Shown here: positions 51,745 through 63,746 of the stretch, in pieces
Numbering within the stretch: the stretch's first letter is position 1
How the letters are laid out: each line of letters begins with the position of its first letter
Source: Mycolicibacterium bacteremicum
GTDB lineage: Bacteria > Actinomycetota > Actinomycetes > Mycobacteriales > Mycobacteriaceae
Direction: 5' to 3'
Assembly: GCF_002086115.1 (NCBI RefSeq)
Contig: NZ_MVHJ01000008.1
Coordinates: 124,001 to 188,000 of the forward strand
Length of the DNA stretch: 64,000 bases
Made by a program: the position numbers and the translations under genes
Notes under the pieces: generated by a model
Seen by the model: the letters and a program-made list of their open reading frames with translations, nothing else
Databases searched by the model: none
What the model was told of the DNA's origin: nothing

Positions 51745-52486
51745 ACCCGGCGCCGGTCGGGTCGGTCACCGAAGCCAGCCGACCGTACGGGGTGTCCTCG
51801 GCGTCGCGGACGACAGCGCCGCCGTGGTCCACGATCAGCCCGACCGCCCTGTCGACATCCTCGGCACCCAGGAAGAAGAACCAATTCGACGGTTCGTCGG
51901 CGGCCATGAACGCGGCACCATCCATCACGCCGATGCGCTGTTCACCGTCGAACAGCACGGTGCTGTACCGGAATTCATCGGTGTCGGCTTCCACCTCGGT
52001 CTGCCAGCCGAAGACCGAACGGTAGAAGTCCAGGGTCGCCGCGAAATCCCGCGTCGTCACCTGATGCCACACCGGTGCGCCCGCGACACCGGTCGCCTCG
52101 AAGCCGTCATGTCCGGTCGGCTGCCAGAGCCCGATCATCCCGCCGGTCGAATCGGACACGACGGCCATCCGGCCCTTGGCCGGGATGTCCATCGCACCCC
52201 CGCAGCTGAAGCCGCCGGCGGCCGTCACCGCGTTCAGCGTGGCGTCGACATCCGCGGTGTGCAGATAGGTGGTCCAGCCGTCGGGCATGTTCCACTGCGG
52301 ATCATTGGGCATCAGCCCCGCGACCTGCACGCCGTCGACGAAGGCGCTGACGTAGCCACCGTATTCGGGTCCGGCGGACTCGAAGGTCCAGCCGAATACC
52401 GCACCATAGAAGCGTTGCGCACCCTCGATATCCGAGGTGGACAGGTCGATCCAGCAGGGGGCGCCGAGCGGGTGTGATCTGGTCAT
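51716..52486 (-). CDS. Two-domain VOC protein (Rv0911-like)
   Basis: 256 residues with two VOC modules: residues 8-125 ('APCWIDLSTSDIEGAQRFYGAVFGW') and 135-256 ('APVWHQVTTRDFAATLDFYRSVFGW'). Such bidomain proteins are glyoxalase-like; in M. tuberculosis the counterpart Rv0911 follows Rv0910. Metal ligands are only partly kept, so enzyme activity is open. ATG 52486 gives the family start. It ends the long minus-strand gene run that begins with echA6. Confidence 0.78.
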   Translation of the reverse strand: MTRSHPLGAPCWIDLSTSDIEGAQRFYGAVFGWTFESAGPEYGGYVSAFVDGVQVAGLMPNDPQWNMPDGWTTYLHTADVDATLNAVTAAGGFSCGGAMDIPAKGRMAVVSDSTGGMIGLWQPTGHDGFEATGVAGAPVWHQVTTRDFAATLDFYRSVFGWQTEVEADTDEFRYSTVLFDGEQRIGVMDGAAFMAADEPSNWFFFLGAEDVDRAVGLIVDHGGAVVRDAEDTPYGRLASVTDPTGAGFNLSSLRPR

Positions 52487-52535
52487 GCTCGTACCGACCC
52501 CGCCCGGCACCGAAATTCATCGCCGCATCTGCGGG

Positions 52536-52967
52536 TCAGGAGTACACCTTCTTGAACTGCTCCAGCGACTGCTGGATATCGCTCTTGAGCGCCCCGGCCA
52601 CGATCATGCCGATCGGCCCGAACAGCGCAGGCCCGCCGAGGTGGATGTCCAGCTGTACCGAGGCGCCCTCGGGCACCGGTTTGACCCGCGCGATCAGCTT
52701 GATCTTCACCCCGCCGACACCGTCGCCGTTGAGCGTCATCGAATCCGGCGGCTTGTAGTTCACGATCGTCCAGTTGACCCGGTTGTTCATCCCCTTGACC
52801 TCGACGATGGACGAGATCTTGGTGCCCTTCTCCAGGGTTTCGGGCAGCTTCGAGCGCCACACCCGGTGGATCGTGAGCCATTCGTCGAACCGGGACAGAT
52901 CCGAGGCGGCCTCCCAGGCCTGCTCCGGCGACAGCGGGACGTCGATGGAGACGGAGAGCTTCGCCAC
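52536..52967 (-). CDS. SRPBCC/START-fold protein, Rv0910 toxin-like
   Basis: 143-residue helix-grip protein. 'LSVSIDVPLSPEQAWEAASDLSRFDEWL' begins the SRPBCC fold and 'FGPIGMIVAGALKSDIQQSLEQFKKV' forms the C-terminal helix over the pocket. Length and position equal Rv0910 of M. tuberculosis, reported as the toxin partner of Rv0909. Many relatives simply bind lipids, so toxicity here is a family-based guess. The start is 2 bases behind the Rv0909-like gene. Confidence 0.75.
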   Translation of the reverse strand: MAKLSVSIDVPLSPEQAWEAASDLSRFDEWLTIHRVWRSKLPETLEKGTKISSIVEVKGMNNRVNWTIVNYKPPDSMTLNGDGVGGVKIKLIARVKPVPEGASVQLDIHLGGPALFGPIGMIVAGALKSDIQQSLEQFKKVYS

Positions 52968-52969
52968 GG

Positions 52970-53254
52970 TCAGGCGGTCGGCGGGGCCGTCGGCGGCTGG
53001 TTGTGCGGGGGCACCTGTCCCGGCGGCTGGTTGGCGGGCGGAACCTGGCCCGACTGCTGGTTGGGCGGCACCGGCGGAACGCCGCCGGTCTGCTCGCGGG
53101 CGGCCTTCTTCGCGGCCTCCTGCACCTTGTCGACGTGCTGTGCGTACTTGCCCTGGGTCTTCTTGTCGACCAGGTCACCGGCCTTGTCGATGACCGTGTC
53201 GACCTTGTCGGCGTTCTTCGCCACCAGGCCCTTGATCTTGTCCAAGAAACTCAT
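52970..53254 (-). CDS. Rv0909-like antitoxin candidate with proline-rich tail
   Basis: 94 residues. The first 55 are a charged helical region ('LDKIKGLVAKNADKVDTVIDKAGDLVDKKTQGKY', in part) shared with Rv0909-type antitoxins. The last 35 form a low-complexity tail with recurring QVPPxNQPPG units, which M. tuberculosis Rv0909 (about 59 residues, from memory) does not have. Located directly upstream of the SRPBCC gene and 9 bases behind ctpE. Confidence 0.7.
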   Translation of the reverse strand: MSFLDKIKGLVAKNADKVDTVIDKAGDLVDKKTQGKYAQHVDKVQEAAKKAAREQTGGVPPVPPNQQSGQVPPANQPPGQVPPHNQPPTAPPTA

Positions 53255-53263
53255 GCCCCAACC

Positions 53264-55629
<2,366 letters not shown>

Positions 55630-55633
<4 letters not shown>

Positions 55634-57177
55634 TTGGTGAACACTCCGTCGTCGTAGTACTCCAGCGTCAGCTTCGCGCCGTCGAAGGTGGCCTTCGATA
55701 TCGTTCCGGGCGGGGCGTTCTCGGTGACGAGTGAGAAGGTGAACACGTTGCCGTCCCGGTGCGTCAGCTCGAAGGAGTCCCCGCGCGGACCCATCCCGAG
55801 GAACAGCCTGCCGTCACGTTCGGACACCGTCGCCGGACCCCAGAAATCGTTGCGGTAGACCCCGGTGTAGGCCGAAAACGGCAGGGCCGGAGCGGGATCC
55901 GCCGGAGGCGCCGCGCCCACCAAGGATCCCACCGGATCGCTCATCGGCAGCATCCGCGACGAGTACAGCTCATACCATGGTTCGCGGACCTCACCGAACT
56001 GCACCAGATCGGCGAACTGCGCGGTCAGTGCCTCCGGCACACCGGAGATCGTGCCGTTGGTCAGGGCGATGATCCCGACATCGGCCGAGGGCAGCAGCAG
56101 CACGTTGGTGCCCGCCCCGAGTTGGAAGGCACCCGAATGGCTCGCCTCGGTGCGGGCGGCGGCGGTGGTGCCCAGATTGAATCCGTAGCCGTAAAACCCC
56201 GACCGCATGGCGGGTTCGCTGCCCGGGCTCGACACGATCTGCGGTGTCAGTGCCGGCAGCAGCGACGCCGGTTGCATGAGCGGGTCACCCTCGGCGAGCA
56301 CCATGGACATCCAGTGCGCCATGTCGTTCACCGAGGAACTCACCCCACCGGCGGGGGCCTGCGCATCGGGATCGCGGGTGTAGCGCGGTTGGTAGTCACC
56401 CGGGGCGACGCGGATGTGGCCGATCGCCCGGTTCTGTCGGATCTCGTAATCGGCGAAGCGGTAGCTCGTCGAGGTCATCCCCAGCGGGTCGAACAGCGAC
56501 TCCTGGGCCAGCTGCTCCCAGGGCCTCGCGGCGGCCGCCGCGACCGCCTCGGCGCCGGCGGTCAAGCCGAAATTGGTGTAGGCGTAGGAGATCCGGAACG
56601 GAGCCAGCGGGAGTTGACGCAGCCGTTCCAAAACGTCGCGCCGGCCGTAGCCGATGTCCTCAAGCTGATCGCCGGCGTGGTCGGGCAGCCCGGAACGGTG
56701 CGAGAACAGATCCCCGACGGTGAGCATCCGGGTGACGGCCGGATCCGACAGGGCGCACCACGGCAGCTTCTCGGTGACCGGGGTGTCCCAGCCGATGATC
56801 TTCGCGTCGACGGCGCGGGCGGCCACCGTGGCGCTGATGGGTTTGGACAGCGAGGCCAGCTGGAACACCGTGTCGGGATCGACCGCTTCCCCGGTGCGGA
56901 TGTCCCGGACACCGAAACCCTTGGCGTAGACGGTTTTTCCACCATGTACCACGGCCACCGCCATGCCGGGCACCCCCGAGGTGCGCAGCAGTTCCTCGGC
57001 GATCCCGTCCAACTTCGCGACCGCGTTGTCCACGGCGTTGTCCGGCAGCGGCATGGCCGGGACCAACGGCGGCGGTACCGGCGCGGCCGAGGCCGCGGTG
57101 GTTGCCGGCGCACCGGAGTCCGTCGCGCAGCCGGCCAGCAACAGCGCCACCGCCGCACAGGTCAAGATCACCTTCAC
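55630..57177 (-). CDS. Beta-lactamase-family serine hydrolase lipoprotein (Rv0907-like)
   Basis: 515 residues. A lipobox 'LLLAGCAT' places Cys17 at the membrane anchor, followed by a Pro/Ala-rich linker. The class C/PBP-like catalytic set is present: S109-L-S-K112, 'YAYTNFG' (Y-x-N) and 'HSGAFQLG' (HxG). A C-terminal beta domain (about 425-515) follows, as in esterase-type relatives. It probably acts on peptidoglycan peptides or esters rather than on antibiotics. GTG 57177 is 7 bases after a minus-strand TAGCGT, so it may have its own promoter within the operon. Confidence 0.83.
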
Positions 57178-57195
57178 GGGTTCAACGCTATAGGT

Positions 57196-58290
57196 TCAGT
57201 CCCGCCACCACGCATCGATCGAGGCAGCGGACACCTGCTCGCCCGGGCGCGGTGTCGCCACCGCGACACCCTCGGCGGCCGCCGCGGTGAGCATCCGCTC
57301 CACCGGCTCCGACCACGGGTGCGGCGCCAGTCGGAACGTCGCCCAATGGATCGGCACCAGCAACCCGGTGTCGCTGACGTCGCGGTGCGCACGCACCGCC
57401 TCCTCGGGATTCATGTGGATGTCCGGCCAGCCCGGGTGGTAGGCGCCGATCGGCATCAGGGTGAGGTCGAACGGCCCGTAGGCATCGCCGATCCCGCTGA
57501 ATCCGCGGGTGTAGCCGGTGTCACCGCCGAAGAACGCCCGGTGCCGCGGACCGATCAGCGCCCAGGACGACCACAGCGTGACGTTGCGGGTGAGGAACCG
57601 GCCCGAGAAGTGCCGGGCCGGGGTGCACACGATGGTCAGCGAACCCAGCTGCGCGCTCTGGTCCCAGTCGAGTTCGACGATCCGGGCGGCCGGGATGCCC
57701 CAGGTTCGCAGGTGCGCGGCGATGCCCAACGGGACGTAGAACTTCGCGCGCTGGCTGCGGGCCAGCGCCTTGATGGTGTCGATGTCGAGATGGTCGTAAT
57801 GGTCGTGGCTGATGATCACCGCATCGATGGCCGGCAGCTCGTCCAGTTCGGCAGGCACCGGGTGCAGCCGCTGCGGCCCGATCACCCGCGAGGGTGAGCA
57901 GCGCTGACTCCACACCGGGTCGGCCAGCACCCGGTAGCCGTCGACCTCGATCATCACCGAGGAGTGCCCGTACCAGGTGGCGGCCAGGTCGGCGGGTGCG
58001 CTGTCCGGCGCAGGCCGGACCAACGGAATGTCCCGCGACGGGTATTGGGGGCGGCCACCGGTGAGGATGTCGCGCACCAGCGCGAACTGGTCCTCCCGGC
58101 TCAGCTGGACCTCCGAGGCCGGCTCGCGGTTGACGAAGACACCGTCGCGCCAGTTCGGCGACCGCTTCGCCGCGGCACCGATATCGGCCGCGCCGAGCGC
58201 GCTGGGGGTGCCCTGCACGGCGCGCAGCAGCCAGCCGCCCGCGGCCACCGCCGCAGTGCCGCCCAGGACCCGGGCCGCCGCGCCGAACAT
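57196..58290 (-). CDS. MBL-fold metallo-hydrolase (Rv0906-like, NAPE-PLD/UlaG type)
   Basis: 364 residues. An N-terminal hydrophobic segment (about 5-25) suggests membrane attachment. The metal motif is 'VIISHDHYDHLDIDT' (HxHxDH), with further ligands in 'CTPARHFSGR', 'FFGGDTGYT' and 'VPIHWATFRL'. The 'ATWYGHSSVMIEVDGYRVLADPVW' stretch is shared with phospholipase-D-like (NAPE-PLD) and lactonase relatives. It might cleave a lipid phosphodiester. Its ATG overlaps the echA6 stop by one base. Confidence 0.82.
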   Translation of the reverse strand: MFGAAARVLGGTAAVAAGGWLLRAVQGTPSALGAADIGAAAKRSPNWRDGVFVNREPASEVQLSREDQFALVRDILTGGRPQYPSRDIPLVRPAPDSAPADLAATWYGHSSVMIEVDGYRVLADPVWSQRCSPSRVIGPQRLHPVPAELDELPAIDAVIISHDHYDHLDIDTIKALARSQRAKFYVPLGIAAHLRTWGIPAARIVELDWDQSAQLGSLTIVCTPARHFSGRFLTRNVTLWSSWALIGPRHRAFFGGDTGYTRGFSGIGDAYGPFDLTLMPIGAYHPGWPDIHMNPEEAVRAHRDVSDTGLLVPIHWATFRLAPHPWSEPVERMLTAAAAEGVAVATPRPGEQVSAASIDAWWRD

Positions 58291-59036
58291 CAGGCGCCTT
58301 GGAAGTTCGGTGCGCGCTTCTCGATGCGGGCCACCTGCGCCTCGATGACATCCGGGCTGGCCCAGGCCTTGTCGAAGCCCTCCTTGTGGGCCGGCCACGG
58401 ATCCTCGTAGGCGCCGTCGTCGTTGAGGACGCGCTTGGAGTGCGCCACCGACAGCGGGGCGTAGCCGGCGATCTCGGCGGCCCAGCTCTGCGCGTCGGCC
58501 AGCTCACCCACCCGGTTGACCATGCCGGTCTGCACCGCGGTGTCGAGGTCCAGGCGTTCGGCGGCGATCAGCATGGCGCGGGCGCGGCCGTGGCCGACCA
58601 GCGACACCAGCCGGCGGATCGACCAGTTGTCCAAGGCCAGGCCGTACTTGGCGATGGGGAACTGGAAAAAGGTTCCCGGCACGGCGACCCGCAGGTCGCA
58701 GATCATGGCCAGGATGACGCCGGCCCCGATGGCCGGGCCGTTGAGCGCGGCGATGATCGGCACCGGGCTGGCGTCGATGGCCAGGTTCAGGTCTTTGGCC
58801 TTGTCCGGCAACTCCTTGGCCACCCCTTCGGCGTCGGACAGGTCGGCACCGGCGCTGAACACCGTGCCCTGCCCGGTCAGCACGATGGCCCGCACACCGG
58901 TGGACGCGGCGTCCTGGCTGGCTTTCTCGATCTCTTCGCGTAGGCCGTCGACCAGTGCGGCGTTCAGCGCGTTGCGGCGCTCGGGCCGCTGCATCTCCAG
59001 GGTGAGGACGTTGCCGTCGCGGGTCACTCCAATCAT
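58290..59036 (-). CDS. echA6: Enoyl-CoA hydratase-family protein EchA6
   Basis: 248 residues, crotonase fold. '[19 protein letters not shown]' forms the first oxyanion strand and '[21 protein letters not shown]' the second; '[24 protein letters not shown]' is nearly identical to M. tuberculosis EchA6 as I recall it. That protein is reported as non-catalytic and as an acyl-CoA carrier for mycolic acid synthesis; the hydratase Glu residues also seem absent here. ATG 59036 is 7 bases after a minus-strand TAGGCT, predicting a leaderless mRNA that heads the whole operon down to the VOC gene. Confidence 0.9.
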   Translation of the reverse strand: MIGVTRDGNVLTLEMQRPERRNALNAALVDGLREEIEKASQDAASTGVRAIVLTGQGTVFSAGADLSDAEGVAKELPDKAKDLNLAIDASPVPIIAALNGPAIGAGVILAMICDLRVAVPGTFFQFPIAKYGLALDNWSIRRLVSLVGHGRARAMLIAAERLDLDTAVQTGMVNRVGELADAQSWAAEIAGYAPLSVAHSKRVLNDDGAYEDPWPAHKEGFDKAWASPDVIEAQVARIEKRAPNFQGA

Positions 59037-59043
59037 GGGGACC

Positions 59044-59056
59044 AGCCTATTAGCCT
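59044..59056. promoter_or_regulatory. Back-to-back -10 elements of echA6 and accD3
   Basis: Minus-strand TAGGCT (59049-59044) serves echA6 and plus-strand TAGCCT (59051-59056) serves accD3, one base apart. Each -35 region must lie inside the other gene's 5' end. Confidence 0.6.
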
Positions 59057-59062
59057 TCTCGT

Positions 59063-60508
59063 GTGAGCAGTGCGCTGGCACTACGTGATGCCGTCCTGGA
59101 CGAGGGTTCCTTCCGTAGCTGGGACACCGCCCCGCTGCAGGTGGCGACCACCGACGAGTACCGATCCGAGTTGGCGGCCGCGGCCGGGAAATCCGGTCTC
59201 GACGAGTCGGTGCTGACCGGGGAGGGCACCGTGTTCGGGCGCCGGGTAGCCGTGCTGGCCTGCGAATTCGAGTTCCTGGCCGGGTCCATCGGGGTGGCGG
59301 CCGCGGAACGGATCACCGCCGCGATCACCCGGGCGACCGCCGAGCGGCTGCCGCTGGTGGCCTCGCCGGCCTCCGGCGGCACGCGCATGCAGGAGGGCAC
59401 CGTCGCGTTCCTGCAGATGGTCAAGATCGCCGCCGCCGTGCAGTTGCACAAGCGCGAACATCTGCCCTACATCGTCTATCTGCGCCACCCCACCACCGGC
59501 GGGGTGTTCGCGTCCTGGGGTTCGCTCGGGCACGTCACCGCCGCCGAACCCGGCGCGCTCATCGGCTTCCTGGGGCCCCGGGTGTATGAGCACCTGTACG
59601 GCGAGAAGTTCCCGGCCGGGGTGCAGACCGCCGAGAACCTCTACCAGCACGGTGTCATCGACGGGGTGGTCGCGCTGCCGCAGCTGCGGTCGGTGCTCAA
59701 CCGCACCCTGGCCGTGCTGTGCGACCCGCCGGGCCCGGCTCCCGAGGCGCCCGACGCCGACCCGATTCCCGATATCGCGGCGTGGGACTCGGTGCTGACC
59801 TCGCGGCGGCCGGACCGGCCGGGGTCGGAGTACGTGCTGCGGCACGGCACCGCCGATCCCGTGCAGCTGTCCGGTAACGGCACGCAGATGCTGTTGGCAT
59901 TGGCCCGGTTCGGCGGCCAGCCTGCGGTGGTGCTCGGACAGCGCCGGCTCGGCATGCTGGGGCCGGAGGCCCTGCGGGAGGCGCGCCGGGGCATGGCGCT
60001 GGCAGCGGGGTTGCGGCTACCGCTGGTGTCGATCATCGACACCGCGGGTCCGGCGCTGTCGGCCGAGGCCGAGCAGGAGGGGTTGGCAGGTGAGATCGCC
60101 CGCTGTCTGGCCGAGTTGGTGACGCTGCAGGTGCCGACGGTGTCGGTGCTGCTCGGTCAGGGCAGCGGCGGGCCGGCGCTGGCGATGGTGCCCGCCGATC
60201 GGGTGCTGGCCGCCCAGCACGGCTGGTTGGCGCCGCTGCCGCCCGAGGGGGCCAGCGCCATCGTCTTCCGCGACACCGATCACGCGCCGGAACTGTCTGC
60301 CGCGCAGGGCATCCGCTCGGCGGATCTGTTGCGCGACGGGATCGTCGACGCGATCGTGGCCGAACACCCGGACGCCGCCGACGAACCGCGGGCGTTCACC
60401 GAACGGCTGGCGTCGACCATCGCCGTGGAGTTACACCGGCTGCGGGCGATGTCCGATCTGGAGCGGGTCGGCACCCGGCTGCACCGCTACCGCCGGATCG
60501 GCCTGTAG
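59063..60508 (+). CDS. accD3: Acyl-CoA carboxylase carboxyltransferase subunit AccD3
   Basis: 481 residues: two crotonase-like halves, an AccD-like N-domain ('[24 protein letters not shown]', '[15 protein letters not shown]') and a C-domain ('[17 protein letters not shown]', '[21 protein letters not shown]'). It takes carboxyl groups from biotin on an AccA partner encoded elsewhere. GTG 59063 is 6 bases after TAGCCT. It is divergent from echA6 as in M. tuberculosis. The last 78 bases are antisense to the sensor kinase gene. Confidence 0.87.
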   Translation: MSSALALRDAVLDEGSFRSWDTAPLQVATTDEYRSELAAAAGKSGLDESVLTGEGTVFGRRVAVLACEFEFLAGSIGVAAAERITAAITRATAERLPLVASPASGGTRMQEGTVAFLQMVKIAAAVQLHKREHLPYIVYLRHPTTGGVFASWGSLGHVTAAEPGALIGFLGPRVYEHLYGEKFPAGVQTAENLYQHGVIDGVVALPQLRSVLNRTLAVLCDPPGPAPEAPDADPIPDIAAWDSVLTSRRPDRPGSEYVLRHGTADPVQLSGNGTQMLLALARFGGQPAVVLGQRRLGMLGPEALREARRGMALAAGLRLPLVSIIDTAGPALSAEAEQEGLAGEIARCLAELVTLQVPTVSVLLGQGSGGPALAMVPADRVLAAQHGWLAPLPPEGASAIVFRDTDHAPELSAAQGIRSADLLRDGIVDAIVAEHPDAADEPRAFTERLASTIAVELHRLRAMSDLERVGTRLHRYRRIGL

Positions 60509-61969
60509 CACCGGCAGCCGGACCGCGAATGTCGTTGCGCCGGGCATGGATCGGGCCGTGATCGACCCGCCATGCGCCTCCGTGATCGATGCGGCGATGG
60601 ACAGACCCAGCCCGAAGCTGCCCGCCTCACGGGAGCGTGACTTGTCCGCGCGCACGAACCGCTCGAACAGGTGCGGCAGCAGTTCGGCCGCGATGCCGGG
60701 TCCGTCGTCGGTGACGGTCAGGTCCACCCCGTCCGGGCCCACCACGACGGCCGCCTCGACGGTGGTCCCCGCCGGGGTGTGCACCCGCGCGTTGTGCAGC
60801 AGGTTGGCGATGGTCTGGTGCAGCCGGGCCCGGTCGCCGCGCACCCACACCGCAGTGTCGGGCACATCGAGGGTCCAGCGGTGCTCGGGCGCCGACACCG
60901 CGACGTCGTTGACCGCGTCGGTGAGCAGTCCGGTCAGATCGACGGCGACCATGTCGAGGTCCTGCCCCTCGTCGAGGCGGGCCAGCAGCAGCAGATCGGC
61001 CACCAGCGAGCTCATCCGGCGCGCCTCGGCCTCGATCCGGGCCAGCGAATATTCGGTCATCTCCGGGAGCACGGCGGCATCCTGGCGGGTCAGCTCGGCG
61101 TACCCGTGGATCGCCGCCAGCGGGGTACGCAGTTCATGGCTGGCGTCGGTGATGAACTGGCGCATCCGCCGGTCGGAGGCGGCGACATCGGACAGCGCGC
61201 CCTCGACGTGGTCGAGCAGCCGGTTCAGGGTGTCACCCACCTGGCCGACCTCGGTGCGGGGATCGGTGTCCCCGGCGGGCACCCGCGGGGTGATGGTGTG
61301 GTTGTCGCGGTCCAGCGGCAGCGTCGCGACCTCAGCCGCGGTCGCCGACACCCGGTGCAGCGGCCGCAGGGCGAACCGGACGATGGCCAGCGTGCTCAGG
61401 GCAGTGACCACCAGCGCCAGCAGGGTCAGCCCGGTGACGACGGCGGTCTCGCGCACCATCGCCTCCCACGCCGGGGTGCGGGAGACGCCGGTCACCAGTA
61501 TCTCGCCGTCCTCACCGGATTGCCCCGCCATCCGGTACCAGCCCAGGCCGGGCAGTTCGACGGTACGGATCTGGCCGTCGGCCCACGCTGTCTCGGCGAT
61601 GGTGGCCAGAGCCTGCGGCGGCGCAGGGACGGCGTCGTCGGGCAGGAAGTGCGCGGAGTCGACGACCTGCCCGCCCTGGATCAGTGCGACGACGTTGCCC
61701 TGCGCCTGACCGATCAGGTTGACCAGAGGCTTCATCTCGCCCGGTCCGGGCAGTTCGCCGTCGGGACCCGGGGTGGAGCGGTACTTGACGACGGAGCTGA
61801 CGCACCCCTGCAGCGCGCCGGCGAGCTGGGTGTCGATGATGCCCAGCACCGAGGAGCGCAGTGTCACCACCGACATGGCACCGATGGTCGCGACCGCCAG
61901 CATCACCATCAGCGACAGTCCGACGACCAGCTGCCGCAGCAGCGTCCAGCTGCGCCACACCCGCATCAC
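60431..61969 (-). CDS. Sensor histidine kinase (TrcS-like)
   Basis: 512 residues. Two membrane helices (about 12-35 and 175-200) flank an extracytoplasmic sensor; HAMP follows, then HisKA 'FITDASHELRTPLAAIHGYAEL' and HATPase with 'NLLHNARVHTPAG', 'DDGPGI' and 'SFGLGLSIA'. Length and style agree with TrcS (about 509 residues) and not with PrrB, which sits at this spot in M. tuberculosis. GTG 61969 overlaps the regulator stop. The C-terminus runs 78 bases into the convergent accD3 gene. Confidence 0.82.
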   Translation of the reverse strand: MMRVWRSWTLLRQLVVGLSLMVMLAVATIGAMSVVTLRSSVLGIIDTQLAGALQGCVSSVVKYRSTPGPDGELPGPGEMKPLVNLIGQAQGNVVALIQGGQVVDSAHFLPDDAVPAPPQALATIAETAWADGQIRTVELPGLGWYRMAGQSGEDGEILVTGVSRTPAWEAMVRETAVVTGLTLLALVVTALSTLAIVRFALRPLHRVSATAAEVATLPLDRDNHTITPRVPAGDTDPRTEVGQVGDTLNRLLDHVEGALSDVAASDRRMRQFITDASHELRTPLAAIHGYAELTRQDAAVLPEMTEYSLARIEAEARRMSSLVADLLLLARLDEGQDLDMVAVDLTGLLTDAVNDVAVSAPEHRWTLDVPDTAVWVRGDRARLHQTIANLLHNARVHTPAGTTVEAAVVVGPDGVDLTVTDDGPGIAAELLPHLFERFVRADKSRSREAGSFGLGLSIAASITEAHGGSITARSMPGATTFAVRLPVLQADPAVAVQPGADPLQIGHRPQPV

Positions 61970-62733
61970 GGCGCGGCTCGCAGCAGGTAGCCGACACCGC
62001 GCACGGTGTGGATCATCGGCTCCCGGTCGGTGTCGATCTTCTTGCGCAGATACGACACGTACAGGTCGACGATGCTCGTCTTGCCGCCGAAGTCGTAGTC
62101 CCAGACCCGTTGCAGGATCTCCATGCGGCTCAACGCTCTTCGCGGATTGCGCATCAGGAACCGGAGCAGGTCGAATTCGGTGGAGGTCAATGCGATCGGC
62201 TCGCCACCGCGGGTCACCTCCCGGCTGGCGACGTCGAGGGACAGGTCGCCGACGGTCAGCGACTCGTCCTCGGCCGGGGTCAGGTAGGCGGTGCGGCGCA
62301 GCAGGCCGCGCAGCCGAGCGACCAGTTCCTCCAACGAGAACGGTTTGGTCATGTAGTCGTCGCCGCCGGCGGTCAGCCCGTTGACCCGGTCGGCCACCGA
62401 GTCGCGGGCGGTGAGGAACAGCGTCGGGGTGTAGACGTCGGATTCACGGATTTGCGCCAACACTTCCAGGCCGTCGGTGCCCGGCATCATGATGTCCAGC
62501 ACCAGCAGGTCCGGCGTGTTCGCCCGGTATTTTTCCAGGGCCTCGACAGCGTCGTGCGCGACGTCGATCTCCCAGCCCTCGTAGGTGAGAGCCATCCGGA
62601 TCAGATTCGTCAGTGCGCGTTCGTCGTCGACGAGCAGCACCCGGATGGGGGAACCGTCGGCGCGATACATCTTCGGCAGCTGACCGAGGATGGCGCGCCG
62701 CGGCCCCTGGTCGTCGACGGGTGCGGTTTTCAC
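61966..62733 (-). CDS. OmpR-family response regulator (TrcR-like)
   Basis: 255 residues. Receiver: 'VLLVDDERALTNLIRMALTYEG', phospho-acceptor in 'LLVLDIMMPGTDGLEVL', switch Lys in 'DYMTKPFSLEELVARL'. The winged helix at the C-terminus ends 'SRMEILQRVWDYDFGGKTSIVDLYVSYLRKKID' (partly quoted), which binds DNA. An N-terminal extension of about 25 residues is characteristic of TrcR. GTG 62733 is preceded by GGAGAG; ATG at 'MYRADG' would be a shorter option. Confidence 0.83.
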   Translation of the reverse strand: MKTAPVDDQGPRRAILGQLPKMYRADGSPIRVLLVDDERALTNLIRMALTYEGWEIDVAHDAVEALEKYRANTPDLLVLDIMMPGTDGLEVLAQIRESDVYTPTLFLTARDSVADRVNGLTAGGDDYMTKPFSLEELVARLRGLLRRTAYLTPAEDESLTVGDLSLDVASREVTRGGEPIALTSTEFDLLRFLMRNPRRALSRMEILQRVWDYDFGGKTSIVDLYVSYLRKKIDTDREPMIHTVRGVGYLLRAAP

Positions 62734-62895
62734 CTCTCCATTGTTGCCGCACTTTCGTGCCGGAGAACATTTGAATCGTCTATGAGAGTCCCGGCCCGGT
62801 CCCGGCCTACCGGAAGACTTGGACGCGTACCGGAACTCGGTATCCGTCAGCGGGGACGGCGCCCGTTCACTCATCCACCGAAAGGTCCGAACACC

Positions 62896-63294
62896 ATGAC
62901 CACCTCCACGACAGCGGTCGAAACACGCCTCGCGTCGAACACCCCCGTCGTGCTCGGCGTGTTCCGGATCCTTGTGGGTCTGATGTTCGTCATGCACGGC
63001 ACGGTCAAACTGTTCGGTTTCCCCAGCGGGTCGCCGGCCGCCGTCGGCACCTGGCCCGCGTGGTGGGCCGGCGTGCTGGAAGTCGTGCTGGGTCTGCTCA
63101 TCACCGTCGGCTTCTTCACCCGTATCGCCGCCTTCGTCGCCTCCGGCATGATGGCCGTGGCCTACTTCTGGATGCACTTCCCGGACGGCTTCTGGCCCAT
63201 CGACAACGGCGGTGAAACCGCGGCGCTGTACAGCTTCATCTTCCTGTTGCTGGTGTTCACCGGCCCGGGAGCGTTGTCGATCAACCGCAGGTAG
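62896..63294 (+). CDS. DoxX-family membrane protein, copy 1
   Basis: 132 residues with four membrane helices. 'GVFRILVGLMFVMHGTVKLFGFP' starts the DoxX fold, 'LEVVLGLLITVGFFTRIAAFVASGMMAVAYFW' forms helices 2-3. DoxX relatives act in redox homeostasis with partners such as SodA and SseA in mycobacteria; no direct activity is known for this group. From residue 32 on the protein is identical to copy 2 except for the stop codon used. Confidence 0.82.
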   Translation: MTTSTTAVETRLASNTPVVLGVFRILVGLMFVMHGTVKLFGFPSGSPAAVGTWPAWWAGVLEVVLGLLITVGFFTRIAAFVASGMMAVAYFWMHFPDGFWPIDNGGETAALYSFIFLLLVFTGPGALSINRR

Positions 63295-63746
63295 GTAGCC
63301 GCCACTTTCCGGTACGTGCGTGCCACCATCTGACGCATGTCCACTTCCACCGTCGACACCGTGGCGCGCTTCCAGGATCCGCTGACCGCCCGGGTTCCCC
63401 TCGCACTCGGGGTGTTCCGGATCCTGGTCGGTCTGATGTATGCCATGCACGGCACCGTCAAACTGTTCGGTTTCCCCAGCGGGTCGCCGGCCGCCGTCGG
63501 CACCTGGCCCGCGTGGTGGGCCGGCGTGCTGGAAGTCGTGCTGGGTCTGCTCATCACCGTCGGCTTCTTCACCCGTATCGCCGCCTTCGTCGCCTCCGGC
63601 ATGATGGCCGTGGCCTACTTCTGGATGCATTTCCCGGACGGTTTCTGGCCCATCGACAACGGCGGTGAAACCGCGGCGCTGTACAGCTTCATCTTCCTGT
63701 TGCTGGTGTTCACCGGCCCGGGAGCGTTGTCGATCAACCGCCGCTG
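62991..63746 (+). repeat. Near-perfect direct duplication spanning the two doxX genes
   Basis: 62991-63293 aligns with 63444-63746 at a constant offset of 453 bases and no indels. Differences seen are one base near each start (cacGgtc/cacCgtc), two third-position changes late in the gene and the last codon. Flanking sequences do not match. Confidence 0.9.

Noticed and set aside
60431..62733. prrB-prrA orthologues
   Set aside because: Position fits, but kinase length, extracytoplasmic region and the regulator's N-terminal extension fit TrcS/TrcR better.
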